Assembly: GCA_963718635.1 (NCBI GenBank)
Contig: OY970367.1
Location: 2,232,001 to 2,296,000, forward strand
DNA: 64,000 nt
Direction of reading: 5' to 3'
DNA from: JAIOQJ01 sp963718635
Lineage (GTDB): Bacteria > Planctomycetota > Planctomycetia > Gemmatales > Gemmataceae
Shown here piece after piece: positions 11,101 to 20,178 of this stretch (the first letter of the stretch is position 1; the number at the start of each line of letters is the position of its first letter). The notes under the pieces were generated by a model, which saw only the letters and a program-made list of their open reading frames with translations, had not been told where the DNA came from and did no database searches. The position numbers were made by a program, and so were the translations under genes.

Positions 11101-12539
11101 TTACCAATAGCACGGCCTTTGGCGCCTTCTTCTTCAACTTTAACCGCACCATCACCGCCAACGGCGCCAGCAACTCGATCACCGGTGTGGGGGTGCTCGG
11201 AATCAGCGCTGGCAACACGTTGACACTCAGCACCCCCCTAAGCGGCGACGCGCTCAGCGTCCCAGGCACAATAGGCATCGGCGCCAGCGGCACCGCGGGC
11301 GGCATTGCCAAGACCGGCCTGGGAACTCTCACCATTTCCGCGGTCGAAACCTACACCGGCGCCACCACCGTGAGCGCGGGGACTTTGACTTTATCCACTA
11401 CGGGCGCGCTTAACAACGCGGGAGGCGGATCGGTGAACGTCGCCAGCGGAGCGCAATTGAATATCAATACGACGGGGAACAACTCGCTGCCCCGCGGCAC
11501 CGGCGCTACCTGGACGGTTGCCGGGACCATCCTCGTCGCCACCAACGCCAATACGCTCCCGAGCGGCGCCAGCGCCATAACGCTCAATTCGGGAACGCTG
11601 GCAGCTACGACCTCAAACGGCGCTGGCAACTACTTTACAACTGCCAATAGCACCATCACCGCCACCGGCGCCAGCTTCATTAGCGGCGGGAATTTTTCGA
11701 TAAACAATAGTGCCACCTTGACCCTCAGCCCGACGAATTCGTCGGACACGCTGACCGCCTCAACTGCAATTATCGGAGCCGCCGGCAACAATTTGGCCAA
11801 GAGCGGCCTGGGCACTGTCACCCTTAGCGGGGCCAACACCTATGCGGGAACCACGGCGGTCAATGCCGGCACCCTCGTGGTGAACGGCAACCAGACATCG
11901 GCGACCGGCAACGTGTCCGTTGCCGCATCGGCAAACTTAGGCGGCATCGGAACGCTTGGCGGCGCCGTAACGGTCAGCGCGAACGGTACCATTCAAGGAG
12001 GCGACAGCGTGACGAACACTTTCGGCAAATTGAACGTCGCCAACAACGTGACCTTGAACACCAACGCGATTCTGCAAACCCAGGTCAGCGCCACGGGCGG
12101 CAATGCCAATACCGGAAGCAACACCACGTCATCACTGATCAATCTGACCGGAGCGCACCAGCTCAATTTGGCTTCGGGCGGAATCCCCTTCACGATCAAC
12201 CTCGTGAACACGGGCACTGCGTTCAACACAGCCACGCCTACAACCTATATGATCGATCTCGCGACCGTCTCGTCATCGGGTGGCAGCATTGCTGTCAACG
12301 GAACGACTATCACCCCTGGCAATACCATATCGAGCACGAATTATTCGATCACGGGCATTACGAGCTACCAGACCGCTTCGTTAGGTGTGCTCCTCGACAG
12401 TACCGACGGACTTCAAGCCCTGCAACTGACCGTCACGACCACCCCTGAACCGCACCATATCATGTTGATCTGCGTCGGTGTGCTGCTGGCAGGTTACGCT
12501 ATCCGCCGCCGGATACAGCTTGGCGCCGTGCGGGCGTAA
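5144..12539 (+). CDS. Giant autotransporter-associated beta-strand repeat protein with PEP-CTERM tail; frameshifted
   Basis: A secreted or surface protein of about 2,460 residues, almost wholly Gly/Ser/Thr/Asn-rich beta-helix-like repeats. A signal peptide is plain: TWAALVVATFALFVLPQAAQA, cut before ATYYWDNNG. At least ten PATR units of the pattern GAGTLTLSGASTYSGGTTV recur, for example GLGTVTLNAANTYTGATTVK and GLGTVTLSGANTYAGTTAV. The C-terminus has PEP, a hydrophobic helix ending LLAGYA, and a basic IRRR, the PEP-CTERM sorting signal read by an exosortase. The frame breaks near 7210 (GVLFGSGI to ATTITGGTIAAG). I start at ATG 5144 with GAGAG 9 bases upstream; ATG 5180 is an alternative. No beta-barrel transporter domain is present, so it is not a classical type V autotransporter. 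The biological role, perhaps adhesion or matrix, is inferred. Confidence 0.88.
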
Positions 12540-12637
12540 TGTCGTGGTGAAGGCAGGGTGGAGGTTGTGGCCGAACGATCGATCGGGAGAGCGATCGTTC
12601 CGCCCGTGCGAGGCCTCCACCCTGTCTTTGCCGCGAA
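12475..12637. repeat. Duplicated block, copy 1: PEP-CTERM coding tail plus ~95-bp palindrome
   Basis: The block covers the last ~65 coding bases of the autotransporter-repeat gene and then a palindrome. The inner stem is GAACGATCGATC/GAGCGATCGTTC and the outer stem GGCAGGGTGGAGG/CCTCCACCCTGTC. A similar block is at 13757-13918. The palindrome could act as a transcription terminator for the gene, though no T run follows. Confidence 0.7.
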
Positions 12638-12794
12638 CCGCTTGCCGGATGGCGAATTCCGAGCAAATTTTTCTCGCGACCCAAATCACGATGTGGCGCC
12701 GCTATTTATCTAGGGGGATGCAATCAAGGCTCGCTGAAACGAGTGCCAGCCCATCGCCTGGAACGAGCCTGATTTGCCCAAGTGCGGTGCAAAC

Positions 12795-13735
12795 ATGAAG
12801 CGACTTGAATACAAGCGGTCCCATGCGTTCACGCTCATCGAATTGCTGGTGGTGATCGCCATCATTGCAATTCTGATTGGGTTATTATTGCCAGCCGTGC
12901 AAAAAGTGCGAGAGGCGGCGGCACGCACTAAGTGTTTGAACAACGTGAAACAGCTCGCGCTTGGCATGCACGTTTATCATGAAGCCAACGGACAGTTTCC
13001 GGAGGGCGCCGGTCCTTCCCAAACTTCTGGAACGTGGCAGGTATCGATTCTTCCGTATCTTGAACAAGACCCCGTTTCGAAGCTCTACCGATGGGATCTG
13101 GTGTCTTACGATGAAGTAAACGCCGGATGCACCGGTTATCAAATCGGCGTTTGCACCTGCCCGAGCGATACGATCGCGAAGCCTCTCGGCCAGACCTATG
13201 CCGGATCATCCTATCACAACTATGCGGCCAATTTCGGCAACACCGCCGCGGGCAATAGTTTCAGCACTGCCGCCATGCGAACGGAAGCAACCTTCAACGG
13301 AAACACGTTCCAAGGCGGCTCCGTTCGGTTATGGGACAACGCAACAAATCACCAATATCACCGACGGCGCTAGCAACACCTTAATGCTTGCCGAAGTGAT
13401 CCAGGGGCAAGGACAAGACCTACGCGGTTTTACCTGGTGGCCGGATGCGGCATCGTTTGTCACCTCCCTTCGGCCCAATGACACGAAGCCGGACACGGTC
13501 ACTCACGGATACTGTAATAACAACCTGCCGAATCCGCCTGCGGATTGTCCCGGCATCACCACTTCGGATAATTACGCCATCCTGCGCATTTGCGGCCCGC
13601 AGCCGGCACCGGATCGGCGTCAATGTCGCATTTTGCGATGGCAGTTGCCGCTTTGTCACCAACACTGTCGATCCGCTTACCTGGCAATATCTCGGCACGT
13701 CGAACGGCGGCGAGACGATTCCGGGAGATTACTAG
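12795..13735 (+). CDS. DUF1559 pseudopilin-like protein; two frameshifts
   Basis: Planctomycete DUF1559 proteins begin with a type IV pilin/type II pseudopilin signal and have a soluble, probably exported, C-terminal domain. Seen here is FTLIELLVVIAIIAILIGLL after a short basic lead (MKRLEYKRSHA), then LPAVQKVREAAARTKCLNNV, the conserved NITDGASNTLMLAEV, and the end motif GVNVAFCDGSCRFV...GGETIPGDY. The frame must change near 13322 (before FGYGTTQQ) and again near 13580 (before ARSRHRIGVN). About 310 residues when joined, the usual family length. The ATG at 12795 gives the standard short basic leader. It follows the PEP-CTERM gene by 255 bases. Exact function of the family is not known. Confidence 0.88.
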
Positions 13736-13756
13736 GCAGACTAACCGCCCGCATCA

Positions 13757-13918
13757 GCCCGCTGCTGGCCTGCTTCACCATCCGCCGGCGGCTTGCAGCT
13801 TCGGACCGTGCAGGCTTAATTTCGCGGTGAAGGCAGGGTGGAGGTTGTGGCGGAACGATCGCTCGGGAGAGCGATCGTTCCGCCCGTACGAGACCTTCAC
13901 CCTGTCTTTGCCGCGAAA
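13757..13918. repeat. Duplicated block, copy 2: vestigial PEP-CTERM tail plus palindrome
   Basis: It starts 22 bases after the DUF1559 stop codon. The first ~60 bases resemble the 3' end of the upstream autotransporter gene (CTGCTGGC...ATCCGCCG..CGG...CCGTGC) although they no longer belong to a gene. Then follows the palindrome with the perfect 13-bp stem GGAACGATCGCTC/GAGCGATCGTTCC around GGGA and outer arms GGCAGGGTGGAGG/CCTTCACCCTGTC. Confidence 0.7.
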
Positions 13919-14105
13919 CAACCGTTGAAGACTGGACTTGAGTTAGTGGCATTTTTGCCCCGTGACACGGCCCAACTCTTCAAGAATTTTCGCGCATTCG
14001 TCCCGAATAGCTAATAGGAAAGCTATTTATAAAGGGCGGACCGGTCGGTTCATCGCCCACAATTTGAAGCTGGAATGAGCCCTATGCGCCCAACTGAGGT
14101 GTGGC

Positions 14106-15062
14106 ATGAAGCGATGTCAGAGGTCACGACCCCGCGCCTTCACGCTGATCGAATTGCTGGTGGTTATCGCCATCATTGCCGTTCTGATCGGCCTGTTGCT
14201 GCCCGCAGTCCAGAAAGTGCGGGCCGCAGCCTCGCGGATCCAATCGGCGAACAACCTGAAACAGCTCGGTATTGCCGCACATATGTGCAATGACTCACGG
14301 CTTCGTCTACCGGGGAACCTCGAGTCAATTACCGCGACGGACGGCAGCTCTCTAGTAATAACTGCGATGTATTCGCTTATGCCTTATCTGGAGCTGGGCA
14401 ACTTGGCGGATCAAGCCTGTGCGTCGAACGCCGCTTATCTGCAATCGGCGGGCGCGACTCCGAAGGTATTCATCGCGCCGCTCGACTCCAGTTTGCCGAA
14501 TCACCAGTGGAACATCGGCGGCACTTCATACGGCCAGTGCAATTATGCTCCAAACCACGCAATCTTTGGAAATCCAGGAGCCACGGCGACGGATGACACC
14601 GCGACGGATGATCGGGGCTACCCTGCCTCTTTTGACAACTATGGCCGGCGACTGGAAGACATTTCCGACGGGATGTCGAACACGTTGCTGTTCGGCGAGC
14701 GCTATGCGCAATGCAACGCTGGCGGTTCGTTGTGGGCCTATCGCGCGGGCACGGATCCAAACGCAAGTGCGTCGCCGACCTTTCCCGCGCTCCCTACGTA
14801 TAGTGGTTGGATACGGATGGCATTCTTCCCGGTAAATTGGACGAGCCAGAACGCGGCGATGCCCTTTACGGCAACGCCGCCGCAAAATTCGCCCTCGGTG
14901 TCTGGTTGCAATCCGTTGAACCTTCAAGCGTTTACTTCCTCTGGGTGCCAGGTAACTATGGCCGATGGCAGCGTTCGCAACGTAAGTACTTCGGTCAGCC
15001 CAGAAATTTGGTACGCAGTCTGCTGGCCGAGCGACGGGATTTCAATTGGGAATGACTGGTGA
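14106..15062 (+). CDS. DUF1559 pseudopilin-like protein, intact
   Basis: A 318-residue protein of the same family as the gene at 12795 but unbroken. It has MKRCQRSRPRAFTLIELLVV as a type IV pilin-like leader with the cleavage-type Gly/Ala-Phe-Thr-Leu-Ile-Glu motif, then the hydrophobic helix IAIIAVLIGLLLPAVQKVRA. Further on are LEDISDGMSNTLLFGER and the C-terminal MADGSVRNVSTSVSPEIWYA, both family signatures. It is expected to be processed by a prepilin peptidase and handled by a type II-like secretion system; none of those genes is in the window. A leader palindrome block and an AT-rich 140-base gap precede it. The specific role is unknown. Confidence 0.92.
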   Translation: MKRCQRSRPRAFTLIELLVVIAIIAVLIGLLLPAVQKVRAAASRIQSANNLKQLGIAAHMCNDSRLRLPGNLESITATDGSSLVITAMYSLMPYLELGNLADQACASNAAYLQSAGATPKVFIAPLDSSLPNHQWNIGGTSYGQCNYAPNHAIFGNPGATATDDTATDDRGYPASFDNYGRRLEDISDGMSNTLLFGERYAQCNAGGSLWAYRAGTDPNASASPTFPALPTYSGWIRMAFFPVNWTSQNAAMPFTATPPQNSPSVSGCNPLNLQAFTSSGCQVTMADGSVRNVSTSVSPEIWYAVCWPSDGISIGNDW

Positions 15063-15336
15063 ACTGAGATTCCCTGGCATTTATTCATACATCAGTTTGT
15101 CAGTCAGTTTGTAGATCAATGGCGCTCGCGGTTGAGAAGCGAGAGATTCTCGTCAAGTCGCCACGGCTCTCCGACCAGATTAGCAGGTTGGAATTTGAAA
15201 AATTACCTCTCATTGAGATAGCTGCGTAATGTAGCGTTCTTACTACGTGTTCGTCATTTCCGCAAAGACAGGTTTAAGTATTGGTCTCCATGTTGGAGTG
15301 ACTTTGTTCATGTTTCGTTTTACGCGAGTTTTGATC

Positions 15337-15550
15337 ATGAACAAGTGGATTCTCACACTGATTCTCGCGATGCGGACATGCGCGGATGTCGGCCGCCGTG
15401 CCGCCCGATTGGTTGATCCAACCGGGATCGTTCAAAGCGCAGGTGCGGGATGACAAAGACAAGAACCAACTGGTTCTCGAAAACGGGCTGGCACGGCGAA
15501 CAATTCAGCTTAAAACGGATGCGGCGAAACGCTTGCTCGGTATACGCTAA
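15337..15550 (+). pseudogene. N-terminal fragment of a secreted protein, probably a glycoside hydrolase-type enzyme
   Basis: The ATG at 15337 opens a signal-peptide-like stretch MNKWILTLILAMRT, then the frame has to move to read PPDWLIQPGSFKAQVRDDKD and NQLVLENGLARRTIQLKTDA before stopping at 15548-15550. The stretch LENGLxRRTxxL is familiar from the N-terminus of large secreted planctomycete hydrolases, but I cannot name the family with confidence. The reading frame is lost exactly where homology to an unrelated methylase fragment begins on the opposite strand, so this looks like a rearrangement remnant and not a live gene. Confidence 0.5.
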
Positions 15551-15787
15551 GCGGTAAAATTCGTGCCGTGTAGAATCCCCCTTGCCGTCGCGACCGATCA
15601 GCACAAATTCGCGAAAGTTCGTGACCAACACTTGGCTGTAGCGCTTCCAGTAGCGAGAGATTTGCTCCGATGCGGCGGTGACGTCAATATCGTCGCCCGG
15701 CTTCTTGCTCTCGATGACGCCGCGTGCAGGCTTTTGCCCCGCCGTCGGCTCGCCTTCCCCGCGTGCAAACTGGTCCGAAGTGAACAA
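15541..15787 (-). pseudogene. N-terminal fragment of a type ISP-like restriction-modification DNA methyltransferase
   Basis: The reverse strand reads GLFTSDQFARGEGEPTAG, then KPARGVIESKKPGDDIDVTA, ASEQISRYWKRYSQVLVTNF and REFVLIGRDGKGDSTRHEFY. This matches the N-terminal nuclease-like domain found at the start of large single-chain restriction-methylase proteins. Homology covers only about 80 residues. An in-frame stop lies just before it, near 15815, and after FYRLA the reading frame passes into unrelated sequence. No methylase motifs (DPPY/NPPY) occur anywhere near. It is a relic of a lost R-M gene, joined to the hydrolase-like fragment on the other strand. Confidence 0.6.
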
Positions 15788-15904
15788 CCCACCATCCGGC
15801 TCTCACAGGAACTTTAGGCATCATTACGCAGTATTTTGAAACTTGCTGATTCTACCTGCGGGGCGTTGGCTAATTCTTGGTTAGCAGTGGGATAAACGCC
15901 AGAG

Positions 15905-15932
15905 CCCGATTGTTTACGCAATTCGGCTCGCC
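15905..15932. repeat. ACCCGATTGC family repeat, copy 1
   Basis: CCCGATTGTTTACGCAATTC followed by GGCTCGCC, immediately after the moxR stop codon. The same sequence in either orientation occurs at 27944, 32769, 51430, 52105, 54222, 54294 and 59388. Confidence 0.75.
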
Positions 15933-15944
15933 AGCACGAATTAT

Positions 15945-16937
15945 TCATGGCACCGGGAGCGCTTGCAGGATCCGTTGGATCAAATCTTCTGCTCGAAGGT
16001 TTTCGGCTTCGGCTTCGTAGGAGACGACCACTCGATGGCGCATTACATCCATCACAGTCGCCTTGATGTCTTGCGGCGTCACGTAGCCTCGGCCGTCGAG
16101 GAAGGCATTCGCCTTGGCTGCGCGCACCAACGCGATCGTCGCGCGCGGGCTGGCGCCGAACTGGATCATCCCTGATAGTTCGATGCCGTACTCGGCCGGG
16201 TTCCGTGTCGCCAACACGATATCGACGAGATAATTTTTGATCTTCGCATCGACGTAAATGCTGTCAACCGCTTCGCGCAGGTCGCGAAGATCGTCTGCCT
16301 CAAGCACGGCATCGACGTGCAGTTTCGGTTCAACGCCCCCCATCCGATCGAGGATGGCCAGCTCTTCCGTTTTTGACGGGTAGCTCAAGGGCACCTTCAA
16401 CATGAAGCGATCGATCTGCGCTTCGGGCAACGGATAGGTTCCCTCTTGCTCGATCGGGTTTTGCGTCGCCATGACGATGAAAGGCTGCGGCAGCGGGAAG
16501 GTCGTTTCGCCGATGGTCACCTGCTTTTCCTGCATGGCTTCCAGCAGGGCGCTTTGCACTTTGGCCGGGGCGCGATTGATCTCGTCTGCCAGGATCACGT
16601 TGGCGAACACCGGCCCTTTTTTGACGGAGAATTCGCCGGTGCGCGGGTTGTAGATCTGCGTGCCCAGCACATCGGCGGGGAGCAGATCGGGCGTGAATTG
16701 AATCCGTTTGAAGTCGAGGCGCAGGCTTTTGGCCACGGTGCGGATGGCGAGCGTCTTCGCCAGGCCGGGCACGCCTTCGAGAAGGATATGGCCATCGGTG
16801 AGCAAGCCGATCAGCAAGCGCTCGATCAAGATGCGCTGGCCGACGATAACCTTGCCCACCTCGCGAAAGAAGGGGTCGAGCCGATCGCGCTGTTCGCGGA
16901 CCCGTTGGTTGAGTGCATCGACGCTGGCGGTGTTCAT
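15945..16937 (-). CDS. MoxR-family AAA+ ATPase
   Basis: A 330-residue MoxR ATPase, thought to act as a chaperone or remodelling factor together with VWA/DUF58 partners. Seen are Walker A LEGVPGLAKT, Walker B VILADEINRAP, sensor-1 region FIVMATQNPIEQEGTYPLPE, and the arginine-containing EAQIDRFMLKV, followed by the lid domain ending LVRAAKANAFLDGRGYVTPQ. Length is typical. In most genomes a DUF58 gene follows directly; here the sequence downstream on this strand is instead a repeat and a scar of foreign gene fragments (15337-15787), so the partner has been lost or moved. Start ATG 16937 follows a weak ribosome site. Confidence 0.95.
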   Translation of the reverse strand: MNTASVDALNQRVREQRDRLDPFFREVGKVIVGQRILIERLLIGLLTDGHILLEGVPGLAKTLAIRTVAKSLRLDFKRIQFTPDLLPADVLGTQIYNPRTGEFSVKKGPVFANVILADEINRAPAKVQSALLEAMQEKQVTIGETTFPLPQPFIVMATQNPIEQEGTYPLPEAQIDRFMLKVPLSYPSKTEELAILDRMGGVEPKLHVDAVLEADDLRDLREAVDSIYVDAKIKNYLVDIVLATRNPAEYGIELSGMIQFGASPRATIALVRAAKANAFLDGRGYVTPQDIKATVMDVMRHRVVVSYEAEAENLRAEDLIQRILQALPVP

Positions 16938-17099
16938 GCGCGAAAGCTCTGACGTCTACTAACGGGCCCATCCCAATCTCGCTTGCTCATTTGCTACGCT
17001 TTGTCGGGAACCGAGACAAGGCAGCGGGAGTAAAATGAACGCTCGGCGGAGATCGCCTCATCCGTTACGATGAGACGACTTCGCTACGCGATGTAGCGG

Positions 17100-17248
17100 A
17101 GGTCCCTAAGTTAGTCGTAGCGGAAGTCGTCAGACTTCCGAGGCTCGACGGAAGTCTAACGACTTCCGCTACGCGATATGACAGAGGTCCCTAAGTTGGT
17201 CGTAGCGGAAGTCGTCAGACTTCCGGCTTTCGACGGAAGTTTAACGAG
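17100..17248. repeat. Tandem hairpin repeat, 85-bp period, two units
   Basis: Each unit starts AGGTCCCTAAGTT and then forms a hairpin: CGTAGCGGAAGTCGT...CAGACTTCCG against CGGAAGTCTAACGACTTCCG. Unit 1 spans 17100-17177 and unit 2 17185-17248, the second running straight into the start codon of the GNAT gene at 17249. A further degenerate piece (CTTCGCTACGCGATGTAGC) precedes at 17079. Confidence 0.75.
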
Positions 17249-18118
17249 ATGTTGATTCTTCCGGGGCATACTCAGTCAGCAGTGCAGCAAGAGCAGGCGC
17301 GCGCCATGCTCTTTCCGAATGTGACCGTGCCCCTGCCGGAGAAGATCTGGAGCGATCTATTTGTGGCCGTCGAGTCTGAGGCAGGCGACGTGCAGGGCGC
17401 TATCCTGGGCGAGCGCCTGCCGGGCGCGACGGCGAGTCTTTGCGGGCCATGCGTTCTTCCGGGAAGCGAGCGCATCTCCATTGAGGACGAATTGCTCGAT
17501 CAATGCTTTGCTCACTTGCGCGATAGTAAGACAAAAGTCGTGCAAGCGTTTCGAGCGCTTGGCGCGGACAACGCCGCCTTGCTCCGTAACGGCATGCCGA
17601 AAATCTCGACCGTCTGGACGATGCGCCATGCGTGTCGGCCGGTCACTCCCCATCAATCAATAGCAGGCCTTCGCTTCGAAAGCCAACGCGACGGTTTGCA
17701 AAGCTCCTGTGTCGATGCGCTGATCGGCAGCTTCGAAGGTTCGTGCGACTGTCCGGAGTTGAACGGCCTGCGCACTCCGGAAGAGGTGCTGGCCGGTCAT
17801 CAAGGCGGAGCTCCCGACTTGGCGCTCTGGTGGCTGCTTACTTTGAACAGCGAGTGCGTGGGCGTTCTGATCCTCGTCGAGGAGTCGTCCGGCGAATCGG
17901 TCGAGCTCTCTTACGTTGGCGTGTTGTCTGCTTTTCGCGGTCGCGCCATCGGCAAGGCCGCTGTTCAACATGCGATGCAATACACGGCGAAACAGGGCAA
18001 AGAGCTCACATTACTGGTCGACCAACGCAACCGTATCGCGATCGAAGTCTACAAGAAATTTGGTTTTGCGATCGTCGATGCGCGCGATGTTTATCTCCGT
18101 TCGCTTCAGCTGACTTGA
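17249..18118 (+). CDS. GNAT-family N-acetyltransferase
   Basis: A 289-residue protein whose C-terminal 110 residues form a GNAT fold: VGVLILVEESSGESVELSYV, then the acetyl-CoA loop VLSAFRGRAIGKAAVQHAMQ (R/Q-x-x-G-x-G/A type) and the last strands LTLLVDQRNRIAIEVYKKFG. The N-terminal half may be a second, degenerate GNAT repeat, as in other two-domain members. Acceptor unknown. The start at ATG 17249 lies inside a hairpin repeat and lacks a good ribosome site; an ATG at 17306 (MLFPNVTVPLPEK) is possible. It precedes dnaA by 378 bases on the same strand but is not obviously linked to it. Confidence 0.85.
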   Translation: MLILPGHTQSAVQQEQARAMLFPNVTVPLPEKIWSDLFVAVESEAGDVQGAILGERLPGATASLCGPCVLPGSERISIEDELLDQCFAHLRDSKTKVVQAFRALGADNAALLRNGMPKISTVWTMRHACRPVTPHQSIAGLRFESQRDGLQSSCVDALIGSFEGSCDCPELNGLRTPEEVLAGHQGGAPDLALWWLLTLNSECVGVLILVEESSGESVELSYVGVLSAFRGRAIGKAAVQHAMQYTAKQGKELTLLVDQRNRIAIEVYKKFGFAIVDARDVYLRSLQLT

Positions 18119-18496
18119 TTAAAAAAACGAAAAGCAGCAGAGGCCTTACATGCGGTTGAAACGTAAGTCGAACAACGTCGTAGGCGAAAGCAAGGACGGT
18201 TGCACCGAGGCGCGCCGAAATCAAATCGCGATTCGCTTGTATTGCCGATTGGAACATGCGAGGGCGAACTGTCCAGACTATTTCGTCAAACATTTTTCAT
18301 CTTCTCGATCAGTCGTGAACATTCTTTTTTTCTTGGCGAAGCATCACTTGGCGGATGCCGGACCAGCAGACTATGATTGCTTCTCCAGAACCGAGTTCAT
18401 CTTCGAACATCCCATTCGAAGCTGCACCCGAAACCTCTCTTGCGATGCGACCGTTCGTCTTCCGCGCTATGATGCGCCTTCGCAAGGAGTGTTGCC
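18119..18496. other. Gap before dnaA; no gene or clear origin seen
   Basis: I see no coding frame with family resemblance and no cluster of TTATCCACA-type DnaA boxes. A moderately T-rich part lies at 18280-18335. The dnaA promoter should be here, but no confident -35/-10 pair stands out. Confidence 0.4.
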
Positions 18497-19956
18497 GTGC
18501 CTGTGCGTCCCGCACTGGTCCAATCCCGGCTGGCAGCCGGTGGTACGACCGTTTCTCCGTTATTTGAAGAGCGACTCGAACATGCCATTATTGAACGAAT
18601 CAACGCCGACCGCTTTAATCTCTGGTTCCGAGGCCATACGAAATTCGTTTTGCTCAACGACGTTCTGATCGTCGGCGTGCAAAACCTCATGTGCCAGGAA
18701 TGGCTGCAAAAAACGTTTGGAGCGGACGTTCAGGAAGCGGTGCGCGAAGTGGCCGGCCCGGCCGTCTCCATTCGCTACGTCGTCGATCCGGAACTGTTCC
18801 GCGCTACGCGGGCGGAGCAGGAGCGTGTTGCGCAAGCCGATGAAGAACGGGCGCAACGATACCGCTCAAGCCGTTCGATCCGGGACCGCGCCCGAACAAG
18901 CCGGAGAAAGCCAGACCTGCGCGCAAATGGCGCTCACTGGCTGACTTCGTCGTCGGCGGCTGCAACCGCGTGGCTCACGCCTCGGCGTTGAGCGTGGTGG
19001 AAGAGCCGGGCATCGGCGTCAACCCGCTGGTCCTCTACGGACCCATCGGCACGGGCAAGACCCATCTGCTCGAAGGAATCTACGCGAGCCTGCGCAAGCG
19101 TTCGCCGGAGCATGTGGTGCGCTATGTCACAGCAGAAGATTTCACCAATGCGTTCGTGCAATCGATGCACACGAACCAGCAGGCAGCCTTTCGCAAACGC
19201 TTCCGGGAATGCTCCGTTTTATTGCTCGACAACTTGAACTTTCTGGCGAGCAAGAAGGCAACGCAGATCGAGTTTCTGCACACCTACGATGCCCTGCTCG
19301 CCGACCATAAACAGGTCGTCATCACGGCAGATTGTCATCCTCGTCTGACGGAAGATCTGCTGCCCGAGCTCATCGACCGCCTGCTTGGCGGCGCCGTCTG
19401 GAGCCTGCTGCCGCCCGATACAACGACGCGGCTCGACCTGCTCCGTTCCAAGTCGGCAAAGCATTCGCCATTGATCCCGGACGACGTCTTGAAGTTCCTC
19501 GCGCAGCAATTGCGCGGCAACGTCCGCGAGCTGGAAGGCGCCTTGCACGGCATTCGCCATTTCGCCAAAGTGACAGGGCGTTCGATCGACCAGACACTGG
19601 CGCGCAAAGCGCTCGGCGACTTGTTGAAACATGCCATTCGCGTTGTCGGCGTGCGCGATATCGATGGCGCGGTCTGCTCCGTGCTGCGCCTTCCTTCGGG
19701 ATCCTTGCAAGAGAAGAAGCGAGCGTGGGCGACCAGTCATCCGCGTATGATCGCCATCTACTTATGTCGTAAACATACTGCGGCAACGTACGGCGAAATC
19801 AGTCTCTTCTTCGGCAGCAAATCGCATTCGACCGCGGTGGCTTCCGAGAAGAAAGTACGGCAATGGCTTGAGAAAAACGAGCCGTTGAAAATCGGCGACC
19901 GCGAATGGAACGTTCGCGACCTTTGCGAGCGCATCGAACGCGAGCTGGGACGTTAA
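18497..19956 (+). CDS. dnaA: Chromosomal replication initiator DnaA; frameshifted
   Basis: DnaA binds the origin and opens it for helicase loading. Domain I: ERINADRFNLWFRGHTKFVL and LMCQEWLQKTFGADVQEAVR. A short Pro-rich linker PLKPFDPGPRPNKPEKARPA follows, then the AAA+ core with WRSLADFVVGGCNRVAHASA, Walker A GPIGTGKTHLLEG, Walker B VLLLDNLNFLASKK, sensor GNVRELEGALHGI, and domain IV helix-turn-helix with PRMIAIYLCRKHTAATYGEI and GSKSHSTAVASEKKV. The frame is lost near 18858 between EERAQRY and PLKPFD; a missing base would join the two parts to about 487 residues. As dnaA should be essential, an assembly error is more likely than a true break. No dnaN, gyrB or DnaA-box cluster is adjacent, so this is not a textbook origin region. 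Confidence 0.92.
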
Positions 19957-20178
19957 TCGCCGTGTGGAGGCTCGCAGCCGAGCATTATTGTCGGCATGCC
20001 CTCCTCTGCGCGACTTCGGTTTATGAAAACACATTGCAACTTCGCGCATATTTTCCGCCAAATTCAATTGACACGTTGCAACGCCGCGTTATAGTCCGCC
20101 CCGCTGTTGAACGAAGTGCGCCGGGGGAAGCGGAGCCACGGAGTCCATCAGCGCGAAAACAGACAAGATGGGAAGCCG

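Noticed and set aside
15541..15787. Active restriction-modification system
   Set aside because: Only about 80 N-terminal residues are present, no methylase or helicase motifs, with a stop just before the homology.
18497..18991. Separate short gene for the DnaA N-terminal domain
   Set aside because: Linker and AAA+ core continue in the next frame without a gap or new ribosome site, so one broken dnaA is more likely.
18119..20178. Replication origin at dnaA
   Set aside because: No cluster of DnaA boxes and no AT-rich unwinding region of usual form was found by eye.
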